From Rhodospirillales bacterium (GTDB lineage: Bacteria > Pseudomonadota > Alphaproteobacteria > ATCC43930 > CGMCC-115725), in contig CANJCB010000014.1 of assembly GCA_947473305.1 (NCBI GenBank), positions 1 through 64,000 of the forward strand: 64,000 bases of DNA. The letters run 5' to 3'. The notes beneath the pieces are model-generated. The model saw only the letters and a program-made list of their open reading frames with translations, did not search any database and was not told the DNA's origin. This document shows positions 38,956 to 47,341 of this stretch, in pieces; position 1 is the stretch's first letter; every line of letters begins with the position of its first letter. Position numbers and translations under genes: made by a program.

Positions 38956-40218
38956 GTGGATAGGAACCAACTCTGGGACAAGGTCATCGCCCAAGTGGAT
39001 GGAAAAGCCGCCGTCGATCTCTCTCGGCGCGCGCTCATGATCCCCAGCCTCTCCGGTCAGGAAGAGAACGCCGCCCGCTTCTTCTTCGACGCCATGCAAC
39101 GCTACGGCATCGATGCGGAGCTGCAGCCGGTGCCCGAGAGCCCGACCATGAACGCGAGCTGGAACACCATCGGCCGGGTGAAGGGCAAGGGCGGCGGGAA
39201 AAGCCTCATCCTCAACGGCCATATGGACCACAATCCGACCGCCGACGGCTGGACCAAGGACCCCTTCGGCGGCGTGATCGAAGACGGCTGGCTCTATGGC
39301 TTCGTCCATATGAAGGCGGCCGACGCCTGCTTCATCCTGGCGGCTGATGCGGTACGGAAAGCCGGCATCGCGCTCAAGGGCGATCTCACCATCACCCTGG
39401 TCTCGGGCGAATTGCGCGGCGGGGTCGGCACCAAGCATGCCCTGGCCTCGGGCGTCACCGGGGACTATTTCGTCGTGGGCGAACCGAGCGAACTCGAGAT
39501 CGTCACCCGCCATACAGGCTCGGTGACGCTGAAGCTTCATGTGTTGGGCAAGATGAAGCATTTCGCGACGCGGGACGTGCCCGGCGCGAAGGGGATCAGC
39601 GCGATCGAGAAGATCGCGAAAGTGCTGCCCGCGCTGGGTCCCTGCCACAAGCTGTTGCCGGACCGAAAGAACGGCGGCTGGCTCACCTTCGAGCCGGCGG
39701 CCAACTTCGCGGACCTGCCACAGCTCAACATGGGATCGATCCGGGGCGGCATCGGGCGCGAGCATAACCCGACGCGGCCGGCGCTGCTGGCCGACCGCTG
39801 CACCCTGCAACTCGACATCCGCATCGTGCCCGGCATGACCAAGCACAGCATTGAAGCGGACCTTAAGCGCCTTCTCGACGGATTCGCCTCGGAAGACGAG
39901 GATTTCCGCTACGAGATCGAGCTTGATCCCGACAGCTTTCCGCTGCCCTTCGTCGAATCGCCGGATTCCGATATCGCGCGCTGCGTGATCGACGCGCATC
40001 GCCACATCAATGGCGAGAACCCGGCGATCCGGGAAAATGCGAACATGGGGGCGACCGACGCCCTTTGGCTTTCCCAGGCGGGGGTGCGGGGGCTCATCTA
40101 CGGACCCACCGGCCGCTATCTCAGTCGCCCGGACGAGCGCTGCGAGGTCGAAGACCTGGTGCGCGCGACCAAGGCCTATGCCTGCGTCATCGCCGACATC
40201 TGCACGCGGGACCGATGA
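38956..40218 (+). CDS. M20-family metallopeptidase-like protein with altered metal site
   Basis: The 420-residue protein has the two-domain M20/ArgE-DapE layout: first ligand motif NGHMDH (H89, catalytic D91), a lid/dimerisation domain in the middle (about 185-300) and a C-terminal GxTGRYLS-type end. At the usual D-M-K-G-G the sequence reads FVHMKAAD, so the bridging Asp is replaced by His118. At the usual E-E-x-G-G the sequence is GELRGGVGT: the catalytic Glu (E152) is kept and the second Glu is Leu153. GTG at 38956 with AGGGGAG upstream is the start. These changes suggest a subfamily with different metal binding or substrate. Confidence 0.83.
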   Translation: MDRNQLWDKVIAQVDGKAAVDLSRRALMIPSLSGQEENAARFFFDAMQRYGIDAELQPVPESPTMNASWNTIGRVKGKGGGKSLILNGHMDHNPTADGWTKDPFGGVIEDGWLYGFVHMKAADACFILAADAVRKAGIALKGDLTITLVSGELRGGVGTKHALASGVTGDYFVVGEPSELEIVTRHTGSVTLKLHVLGKMKHFATRDVPGAKGISAIEKIAKVLPALGPCHKLLPDRKNGGWLTFEPAANFADLPQLNMGSIRGGIGREHNPTRPALLADRCTLQLDIRIVPGMTKHSIEADLKRLLDGFASEDEDFRYEIELDPDSFPLPFVESPDSDIARCVIDAHRHINGENPAIRENANMGATDALWLSQAGVRGLIYGPTGRYLSRPDERCEVEDLVRATKAYACVIADICTRDR

Positions 40219-40490
40219 CCGGGATCCCCGTCTATCATGAGCAGACCAAATGCCTTGTCGGGCATTGGGACTATAAGCCCGACCCGGCCTGGGGAAACTT
40301 CATGCGGATCGCGAAGCTCAACCTTCAGCGCCGTCAATGGCAGATGGTCCCCACGAACCGCCCCCCGCAGCCCAATCGCGACATCTTCGAGATCCGGCTG
40401 GAGTGGAACGAGGAACACACCCTCTGCCTGAAGGCCTGGGTGGTCCGTCCCGACGACCTTCACGGCACCGGCGGCTTCATTCCGGCATAG
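40215..40490 (+). CDS. Hypothetical protein translationally coupled to the M20 gene
   Basis: The 91-residue protein starts with ATGA overlapping the stop codon of the M20 gene. It is rich in Trp, Arg, Pro and Asn (HWDYKPDPAWGNF, RRQWQMVPTNRPPQPNRD, LEWNEEHTLCLKAWVVR) and soluble, without signal or membrane segment. I do not recognise a family. The coupling suggests a shared process or complex with the peptidase-like protein. Confidence 0.65.
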   Translation: MTGIPVYHEQTKCLVGHWDYKPDPAWGNFMRIAKLNLQRRQWQMVPTNRPPQPNRDIFEIRLEWNEEHTLCLKAWVVRPDDLHGTGGFIPA

Positions 40491-40502
40491 AACGGGGCAG
40501 CT

Positions 40503-40874
40503 TTAGGTTTCCAGCAGCCGTTTGACCAGAGCGATCAGTTCGCCTTGATCGAAGGGTTTGGCCAAGGTCGCATCGGCGCCGAGCTTTTCCGCCATGGTCA
40601 GGAAATCGGTGCTGCGGCTGCGCCCGCCGCCCGAGATCGCGACGATGCGAAGGGAGGGGCTGCGGCGCTTCAGATCGATGATGGTCTCGATCCCGTCCTT
40701 TTCCGGCATGATGATATCGGTCACCACGAGATCGGGCGGCGATTCCTTGAAACGCTGGGTCGCTTCGATGCCATCGGAGGCCGTCGCCACCGAATAGCCG
40801 GCGTCGCTCAGAAAATCCTGCAGGCTCGACCGGACGAGAGGATCGTCGTCGACGACCAGGATCAGCGCGCTCAC
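40503..40874 (-). CDS. Single-domain response regulator, CheY-like
   Basis: The 123-residue protein is a bare receiver: acidic residues D9-D11, phospho-acceptor D53 in VVTDIIMPEKDG, Ser81 in AISGGG and Lys106 in LAKPFD. No output domain is attached. It overlaps the stop of the upstream histidine kinase gene by four bases (ATGA), so it is probably its partner. It could act by protein binding or as a phosphate sink. Because the kinase frame is broken, its input may be lost. Confidence 0.9.
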   Translation of the reverse strand: MSALILVVDDDPLVRSSLQDFLSDAGYSVATASDGIEATQRFKESPPDLVVTDIIMPEKDGIETIIDLKRRSPSLRIVAISGGGRSRSTDFLTMAEKLGADATLAKPFDQGELIALVKRLLET

Positions 40875-43125
40875 TCTGCCTCCCCGGCGGCGCAGGGCAG
40901 CAGCACCTCGAAACGCGAGCCTTCGTCCGGGCGGCTTTCGACGGTTATCGTTCCGCCATGGCTGGTGACGATGCCATGCGCCACGGCAAGCCCGAGCCCG
41001 CTGCCAAGGCCGACCGGCTTCGTGGTGAAAAAGGGCTCGAAGATCCGTTGAAGGGTATTTTCACTCATGCCGCAGCCGGTATCGCTCACGGTCAGCCTGA
41101 CGATGCAATCGCCCGGACGATCCATGGCGGCACCATCGGCTGGCAGGTGCTGAGCGTCAAGAGCCACCACGATCCGGCCGGGCTTATCCCCGATCGCCTG
41201 GGCTGCATTCGTAACAAGATTAAGCAACACCTGGTGGAGTTTCCCCGGATCGGCCTCGACCGGCGGGACCTGCTCGATCCGGGGTTCGAGTTCGATCGTC
41301 TCCGGCAGGCTGGCGGCAAGCAGCGTCAGGGATTGCGTCACGAGATCCCGCAGATCGACCGCTGTCTTTTCAGGCATATCCTTACGGCCGAAGGCGAGGA
41401 TCTGGCGCACCAATTCCCTCGCCCGCTCGCCGGCCTGAAGCACGACGCCCAGACGCTCGTAATCGCGTGAGCCCGGTTCCTGGCGCTGGCGGATCAGCTT
41501 GCTGAGCCCAATGATCGGCAAGAGCGTGTTGTTGAGGTCATGGGCGATCCCCCCCGCCAGGGTCCCCAGCGCTTCAAGCTTCTGCGAATGAAGGAAACGC
41601 TGTTCCAATTCATGCCGCTCGCGCTCCGCCGCCCGCAATTCAGTCACGTCGCGCAGGATCCCGATCCAGCGGTCGGGCTGCCCTCCGGCATCGGAGATAA
41701 GGCGGAAATCGTGAGAGACGATCCGCAGGCTCCCATCCGGCCGATGGATCCGATATTCCATCGGCGGCGGCGTCTCGCCGCCCTTCAACATATCCCACCG
41801 CATCGCCCCCTCGGCCTTGTCCTTCTCATCCAGGAGCGAGGCGAAGGAGGCGAAAGTCGGTTCCGCCGCGGCGGGATCCAGGCCCAGGATCCGATAGGCT
41901 TCCCGTGACCACCTGCTCTTGCCGGTATGATAGTCGTGCTCGGTGCTGCCGGTCCCCGCGACGCCCTGTGCGACGGCCAGATGCTCCTCGCGCTGGCGCA
42001 AAGCGGTTTCCGCCTCGTGGCGTTCCGTCTCCCTTCGGATGAGAAGATTGAAAGCCGTCTGCTCCGCATCGGACATTTCCGTCACTTCGCGGACCGAACT
42101 CGACACCGCTGCCACCGGCTCGCCCCGTCCGAGCGCCAGGGCCGAATCCGCCAGTGCGCGCATGGATTGGCGAACGCGGTCCCCGATCCAAAGAGCGACG
42201 CCAAGGCCCAGGAGCAACAGCGCCACGCCGCCTGCGACGATGCTCCAGAGGAACTTATGGGTCTGGGCATCGAGCAACGCCCTCGGGACCCCGACTCCCG
42301 TGTGCCATCCGGTGAGGGGGACCGCTTCGAGGCAATATAGACCTCTACCCCTTCGGGCGTGCGATCCTCGAAGGTGATCTCGTCGACCGGCAGCATTTTC
42401 GCCCGATGGTCGGGCAGCATCGGCTTGCCCATGAAACGATCGAGCCCGACGTTTCGACCGATAATGATGCCATTTCGATCGATAATGGCGACGCTCCAGG
42501 CCGCAGGCACTTCCTGTTCCTGGAAAATCTTGCTGATTTCAACCGCCGGTATGGTCATCGCCAAGACCCGTCCCGGCGCGTCCATCGGGGGAAGCGGATA
42601 GAAGATGGCGATGAGATTCGGTCGGTCGGGACCAGCGAAAAGGTTGGAAACCTGGGGTCGCCCGGTCGCCAGCGCCCGCTCGACCGCCGTATTGTTGCGA
42701 AACGGCGACAAGGCCGCTCCAAACGGTTCACGGGTATTGAAAAGAGGCACGCCCTTGGCGTCCACCAGCACCATCCAGCCCCCGTTCATCTCGGCCACGG
42801 CTCGACTGTGGGCGTAGAAGCGCTCCAGAGAGTGCTCACCCAGGGCCGGCGCCGTGCTGATGGCGGCCAGCGCACTGATCACTCTCTCGATCCGCTGATC
42901 GACCGATGACGAAATGGCGAGCGCGGTGCGGCGAAGCTGGTTTTGCTCGTCGAGCCTCGCCTGGCGCAGGAATTGATAGGTGAGGATGCCCGAAAAGACG
43001 AGGACGGGCAGGATGCCCGCAACCGCGATCAGGATCATATGGAGACGGAGCGAATATGTGCGGCGCCGCTTCGATGGCCGCCCTCCCGCACTCTCCGTCG
43101 CCGCCCCGCGATCCCGTGCCGCCAT
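40871..43125 (-). pseudogene. Cache/PAS sensor histidine kinase, frameshifted
   Basis: Two frames together make one kinase. The first (43125 to about 42340) has a membrane helix (HMILIAVAGILPVLVFSG) and a periplasmic Cache-like sensor domain ending TPEGVEVY. The second (about 42333 to 40871) continues LEAVPLTGWHTGVGV, a second membrane helix, a HAMP-like linker, a PAS domain, the H-box GGIAHDLNNTLLPIIGL and a HATPase domain (DTGCGM, GLGSGLGLAVA). The change of frame fits loss of one base near 42333-42340. This may be a real lesion or a sequencing error; the 751-codon gene is otherwise intact. Confidence 0.82.
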
Positions 43126-43170
43126 TACCGTCGGCGACCCGTCATTCGCCTGGATATCCGGTCAAAAGCA

Positions 43171-43410
43171 TCAATTGACCGGGTGCCAATTGCCGTCAGG
43201 TCCGCGGCAAGCGAGCCCATAGACCGGCTGCTCCACGCCGGCCACCGTTGCCTTCGTCTGATATTCGCGACAAGCCCGTGTCTCCGGCAGGACGGAGGTC
43301 TCGCGACCATTGACCAGGGCATAGGTACGGGGGTCGACAGGGCTCGTGCCCGCCGTCAGGAGACAGCCGCCCAGCGGCAGCAAGAGGAGGAGGAGAAGAC
43401 CGCGTAGCAT
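43171..43410 (-). CDS. Small lipoprotein, unknown function
   Basis: The 79-residue protein has a signal peptide with a run of leucines and the lipobox LPLGGC (Cys near residue 16), followed by a short mature domain with two Cys (ETRACREYQTKATV and GLACRGPDGNWHPVN). Membership of a small outer-membrane lipoprotein family is plausible; none is recognised. The frame extends further upstream, but ATG at 43410 gives the signal peptide at the N-terminus. Confidence 0.7.
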   Translation of the reverse strand: MLRGLLLLLLLPLGGCLLTAGTSPVDPRTYALVNGRETSVLPETRACREYQTKATVAGVEQPVYGLACRGPDGNWHPVN

Positions 43411-43514
43411 GACACCCGATCCCACAGATAGTCCGCATCCCGCCAGGCAGAGCGGGGAGACGACTATATCACGGAAGCCATGATGCGGAATCGAGCATTC
43501 CACCGCGCGCCCGG

Positions 43515-43718
43515 CTATCGGAGCGGCGATATCTCGATCCGCTCGCAATTCATCCGGCCCTGGAGAAGGCAGTCTTCGAGACGGGAAACTGTCGCAAGTT
43601 TCTCCATCAGGTAGAGGCCGACGACCGTCAGGAACAGCGCCACCGCCAAGCCCGCAAGGCTTGCGGTGATACGATCATCGTCTTCCTGACGTTCCTGTTC
43701 TGTCATGCCGGCCGCCAT
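43515..43718 (-). CDS. Small single-pass membrane protein, unknown function
   Basis: The 67-residue protein has an acidic, charged N-terminus (EQERQEDDDR), one membrane helix (ITASLAGLAVALFLTVVGLY) and a C-terminal tail with two Cys (EDCLLQGRMNCERIEI), probably periplasmic. Similar small proteins ending in a paired-Cys tail occur in Alphaproteobacteria, but I cannot name the family. An alternative start is ATG at 43706. Confidence 0.65.
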   Translation of the reverse strand: MAAGMTEQERQEDDDRITASLAGLAVALFLTVVGLYLMEKLATVSRLEDCLLQGRMNCERIEISPLR

Positions 43719-44054
43719 GATCTATGTCGGACCTGAACAAGCATAGCGCCATTATAAGAAAAATCACCAGCCGCCGCTGCAAATCTCCTGTGCGGAAACG
43801 ACGAACCTCAAAATTCACACCTCCCTCAAACCTTAATGAGGAAGTCCTGTTCTTATCGATTAATTTTGAAGCGCTGAAATTTACTATAAGGACGCTGCCA
43901 GGACAGCGGAGGTTCGAACAAGCCCGAGATCGCCATTAACAATCGATTAGCGCTCCACCTCCTAAGATCGAATACAGCCAGGGGATGACGAGGGAATCCA
44001 AGAACGATGTCTCTTTCCCGTTCACGCGCGTCGCCGAATGAGAGATGATCAGGC
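43719..44054. other. AT-rich intergenic region with CtrA-like box
   Basis: This 336-base stretch is clearly AT-richer than the flanks between 43724 and 43950. It holds several TTAA half sites, one TTAA-N7-TTAG (43936-43950) and a GAATC (GANTC) near 43994. An open frame at 43724-43939 on the plus strand has no ribosome binding site and unlikely composition. The region probably carries the promoters of the divergent small membrane protein and the histidine kinase. Confidence 0.6.
43936..43950. promoter_or_regulatory. Near-consensus CtrA box upstream of histidine kinase
   Basis: TTAACAATCGATTAG is TTAA, seven bases, TTAG, one mismatch from the CtrA consensus. It lies 105 bases before the kinase ATG at 44055. 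Other TTAA half sites occur at about 43830 and 43860. Binding is inferred. Confidence 0.4.
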
Positions 44055-45017
44055 ATGAACAGGCCTGATGAAGAAGCGGCCTTGCAAAAAAGGGCCGCCG
44101 AATTGGCCGCCGGCCCGGCGCTCGATCCCGCTGCGATGCAGGCGGAATACCAAGCGCTCGTCGAGCGGCATCTAGAGCTGCTTCGCCACTTCCGGAAGAT
44201 CGCGAAGATCAGCGACGGGCTCCAGAGCGACCTGACGCAGCTTGCCGAAGCCGCGCGCACGGCCAAGGAAGATGCGGATGCGGCCAATCGGGCGAAATCC
44301 GATTTTCTCGCCAATATGAGCCATGAACTGCGCACGCCTCTGAACGCGATCATCGGCTTTGCGGAAGTGATCGAGGGCCAGCTGCTGGGCCCCTTGGGGG
44401 TGAATCGTTACCGCGAATACGCGAAGGACATTCTCGAGAGCGGCCGGCATCTGCTGGAGGTGATCAACGACGTTCTCGATCTCGCCAAGGTTGAAGCGGG
44501 CACCCTGGAGCTCCATGAAACCCTCGTCAATATAGGCGATGTCGTGCTGGTCTGCGAACGCACGCTGCGGCAGCGGGCGACCGACGGGAAGCTGCGGCTC
44601 TCGACCGAGATCGATCCGGCGCTCTCCGGGATGGTGGCGGACGAATTGAAGCTCCGGCAGATCATCATAAATCTTCTGTCGAACGCGGTGAAGTTCACCC
44701 CGGCGGGCGGCGACGTCACCATTTCCGTAAACCTGCTCTCCGACGGGGAAATCGCCATTGCGGTCGCGGATACGGGCGTCGGCATCGCCCCGGCGGATAT
44801 TCCGACCGCTTTGGAGCCTTTCCGCCAGATCGACAACTCGATGTCCCGCAGCCATCAGGGAACTGGCCTGGGCCTGCCCCTCACCCGCAAGCTCGTGGAA
44901 CTGCACGGCGGTCGCTTGACGATCGAAAGCGCCCTTGGGGTGGGGACCACCGTCACCGCCGTCTTTCCCAGCGAACGGAACGCGACGACAGCTTCGACCG
45001 CCGCCATCGCCTTCTAG
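44055..45017 (+). CDS. Soluble sensor histidine kinase, PleC/PdhS-like core
   Basis: The 320-residue protein has no membrane segment. Residues 1-75 look like a helical, coiled-coil input region (Ala/Glu/Leu-rich), followed by HisKA with H90 in NMSHELRTPLNAIIGF and a HATPase domain with NLLSNAVKFTP, DTGVGI and GTGLGLPL. Its core is much like that of the kinase at 1867-3303, including ALEPFRQ, which suggests paralogy within the PleC/DivJ/PdhS group. No response regulator is adjacent. A CtrA-like box upstream hints at cell-cycle control. Confidence 0.88.
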   Translation: MNRPDEEAALQKRAAELAAGPALDPAAMQAEYQALVERHLELLRHFRKIAKISDGLQSDLTQLAEAARTAKEDADAANRAKSDFLANMSHELRTPLNAIIGFAEVIEGQLLGPLGVNRYREYAKDILESGRHLLEVINDVLDLAKVEAGTLELHETLVNIGDVVLVCERTLRQRATDGKLRLSTEIDPALSGMVADELKLRQIIINLLSNAVKFTPAGGDVTISVNLLSDGEIAIAVADTGVGIAPADIPTALEPFRQIDNSMSRSHQGTGLGLPLTRKLVELHGGRLTIESALGVGTTVTAVFPSERNATTASTAAIAF

Positions 45018-45018
45018 G

Positions 45019-46185
45019 TCATCGCAGCGGTTCGAGAATGCTGACGTAATTGGCGACGGCCGCGCCGCCCATATTGAAGACGCCGGCCAGCTTGGCATCC
45101 TTGACCTGGATCCCGCCCGCCGTGCCGGTGACCTGCATCGCCGCCAGGACATGCATGGAAACACCGGTCGCTCCGATGGGATGACCTTTCGACTTCAGCC
45201 CCCCCGACGGATTCACGGGAAGCTTCCCGTCTTTCTCCGTCCACCCCTCTTCGATCGCCTTGGCGCCTTCGCCGATCTCGGTGAGCCCCATAGCCTCGTA
45301 GGATAAGAGTTCCGCAATCGTGAAGCAGTCATGCACCTCGACGAGGCTCAGGTCCGAAAGATCGAGCCTGGCGCCCGCGAGCGCCCGCTTCCAGGCCAGC
45401 GCCGGCCCCTCGAATTGCGTCACATCCCGCCGGCTCATGGGCAGGAAGTCGTTGACCTGCTCGGCGGCCCGGAAAACCACGGCTTTCCCCAGCGTGAAAG
45501 CGGTGGCCACATCGCTCAGGACCACGGCCGCCGCCCCATCCGACACCAGCGAGCAATCGGTGCGGCGCAGCGGCCCCGCCACCAGGGGATTTTTCTCGGA
45601 GACGGTGCGGCAGAAATCGTAGCCCAGATCCTTCTGCATCTGGGCGAGAGGATTGACCGCGCCGTTCTTGTGGTTCTTCGCCGCGATCCGAGCGAGGGCA
45701 TCCGACTGGTCGCCGTAACGCTGGAAATAGGCCTGGGCGATCTGTCCGAAGACACCGGCGAAACCGCCTTCTATATCGCCTTCTTCCTTCAGATAGGAGG
45801 CGCGGATCAGGATATCCCCGACCGCGGCGCCCGAAACCTCGCTCATCTTCTCGACGCCGACCACCAGCACGATCCGGGCTTTGCGCGCCGATATCATGTT
45901 GAGGCCCTGATGGATCGCCGCCGAGCCCGTGGCGCAGGCGTTCTCGACCCGGGTTACCGGCTTGAACCGCAGGGAAGGATCGGTCTGGAGCACCAGCGAC
46001 GAGGGGAATTCCTGCCGGACGAAGCCCGCGTTCATATGGCCGACATAGATGGCGTCCACGTCGGCGGGAGCGAGGCCCGCGTCATGGATGGCGTCGGTGG
46101 CGACCTTGACGATGAGGGATTCGATATCCTCGTTGTCATGACGGCCGAAGCGGGTATGGGCCCATCCGACGATGCATCCGGTCAT
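45019..46185 (-). CDS. Thiolase-family protein (SCP-x/acetyl-CoA acetyltransferase type)
   Basis: The 388-residue protein has the thiolase catalytic Cys in VENACATGSAA, the His in EVHDCFTIAELL and the C-terminal GGLKSKGHPIGATG motif with the second active-site His. NMGGAAVANYVSILE closes the fold. It belongs to the SCP-x-like group that acts on branched or long acyl-CoAs; the final Cys of classical thiolases (CxG) appears as NMGG, so activity may differ from simple beta-ketothiolase. ATG at 46185 follows CAGGAGATCAGGCA. It is divergent from pyrC. Confidence 0.9.
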   Translation of the reverse strand: MTGCIVGWAHTRFGRHDNEDIESLIVKVATDAIHDAGLAPADVDAIYVGHMNAGFVRQEFPSSLVLQTDPSLRFKPVTRVENACATGSAAIHQGLNMISARKARIVLVVGVEKMSEVSGAAVGDILIRASYLKEEGDIEGGFAGVFGQIAQAYFQRYGDQSDALARIAAKNHKNGAVNPLAQMQKDLGYDFCRTVSEKNPLVAGPLRRTDCSLVSDGAAAVVLSDVATAFTLGKAVVFRAAEQVNDFLPMSRRDVTQFEGPALAWKRALAGARLDLSDLSLVEVHDCFTIAELLSYEAMGLTEIGEGAKAIEEGWTEKDGKLPVNPSGGLKSKGHPIGATGVSMHVLAAMQVTGTAGGIQVKDAKLAGVFNMGGAAVANYVSILEPLR

Positions 46186-46276
46186 TGCCTGATCTCCTGG
46201 AAGTGCGGCGCGCGACTCTACCGCATCGATATGGGGTCGCCTATCCCCGCGAGCCACATGTAAGAATAAGGAGGCG

Positions 46277-47341
46277 ATGCCCCAGAATTCGAGAGGATAT
46301 GGCGTGACGGAAGAAAGCCTGACGCTGCGGCGACCCGACGATTGGCATGTTCATCTGCGCGATGGTGCGATGATGGCGGCGGTGCTGCCCTATACGGCGC
46401 GCCAATTCGCCCGCGCCATCATCATGCCGAACCTCGTGCCCCCCGTGACCACGATCGCCGCGGCCAAGGCCTATCGCGACCGCATCCTCAAGGCCCTGCC
46501 CGCCGGCAGCGACTTCGAGCCTCTGATGACCTGCTATCTGACGGACCATATCGATCCCGACGAAGTGGGACGAGGCGCGCGGGAAAAGGTCTTCCGGGCG
46601 GCCAAGCTCTACCCCTCCCATGCGACGACCAATTCGGCCCATGGCGTGAGCGACATCGCCAAGATCGAGAAAGTCCTGGAACGCATGGCCGACGAAGGCC
46701 TGCCGCTCCTCGTCCATGGCGAGGTGACCGATCCCAGTGTCGATATCTTCGACCGGGAGGCGGTCTTCATCGAGCGGGTCCTGGCTCCCCTCATGCGCCG
46801 GATCCCGGAGCTGCGGATCGTCTTCGAGCACGCCACCACCAAGGACGCGGTCCAGTTCATAACGGATGCCGGCCCCAACATAGCCGCGACCATCACCCCC
46901 CATCATCTGGTGATCAACCGCAACGCTCTCTTCCAGGGCGGGCTTCGGCCCCATATGTATTGCCTGCCCGTGGCAAAGCGCGAGGCTCACCGGTTGGCGC
47001 TGCGCCAGGCCGCGACCTCGGGCAAGCCGAAATTCTTCCTCGGCACCGACACCGCTCCCCATCCGACCAAGGACAAGGAAAGCGATTGCGGCTGCGCGGG
47101 TATCTTCGCGGCGCCGGCGGCGCTCGAAACCTATGCCCGGGTCTTCGAGGAGGACGGCGCGCTCGACAAGCTCGAAGCTTTCGCATCCTTGAATGGCCCG
47201 GCCTTCTACCGGCTACCGGCCAATGAAGGGCGGATTACCCTGCGGCGGGCGCCGACCAAGGTGCCGGCCCTGGTGAATGTCGGCGAGATCGGCGTTCAGC
47301 CTTTCCTGGCGGGCGAGACGATCGGCTGGCAGATCGCCTAG
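46277..47341 (+). CDS. pyrC: Dihydroorotase, class II
   Basis: PyrC closes carbamoyl-aspartate to dihydroorotate in pyrimidine synthesis. The 354-residue protein has the zinc motif [10 protein letters not shown], the carboxylated Lys in [13 protein letters not shown], His ligands in PLLVHGEV and IVFEHATT, and the catalytic Asp in [11 protein letters not shown] at 46277 follows AAGGAGGCG. The length fits the E. coli-type class II enzyme. It overlaps the stop codon of the convergent asnB by four bases. Confidence 0.96.
   Translation: MPQNSRGYGVTEESLTLRRPDDWHVHLRDGAMMAAVLPYTARQFARAIIMPNLVPPVTTIAAAKAYRDRILKALPAGSDFEPLMTCYLTDHIDPDEVGRGAREKVFRAAKLYPSHATTNSAHGVSDIAKIEKVLERMADEGLPLLVHGEVTDPSVDIFDREAVFIERVLAPLMRRIPELRIVFEHATTKDAVQFITDAGPNIAATITPHHLVINRNALFQGGLRPHMYCLPVAKREAHRLALRQAATSGKPKFFLGTDTAPHPTKDKESDCGCAGIFAAPAALETYARVFEEDGALDKLEAFASLNGPAFYRLPANEGRITLRRAPTKVPALVNVGEIGVQPFLAGETIGWQIA

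Noticed and set aside
43724-43939. 71-codon plus-strand frame in the AT-rich region
   Set aside because: No ribosome binding site, no homology seen, and it covers likely promoter sequence with TTAA sites.
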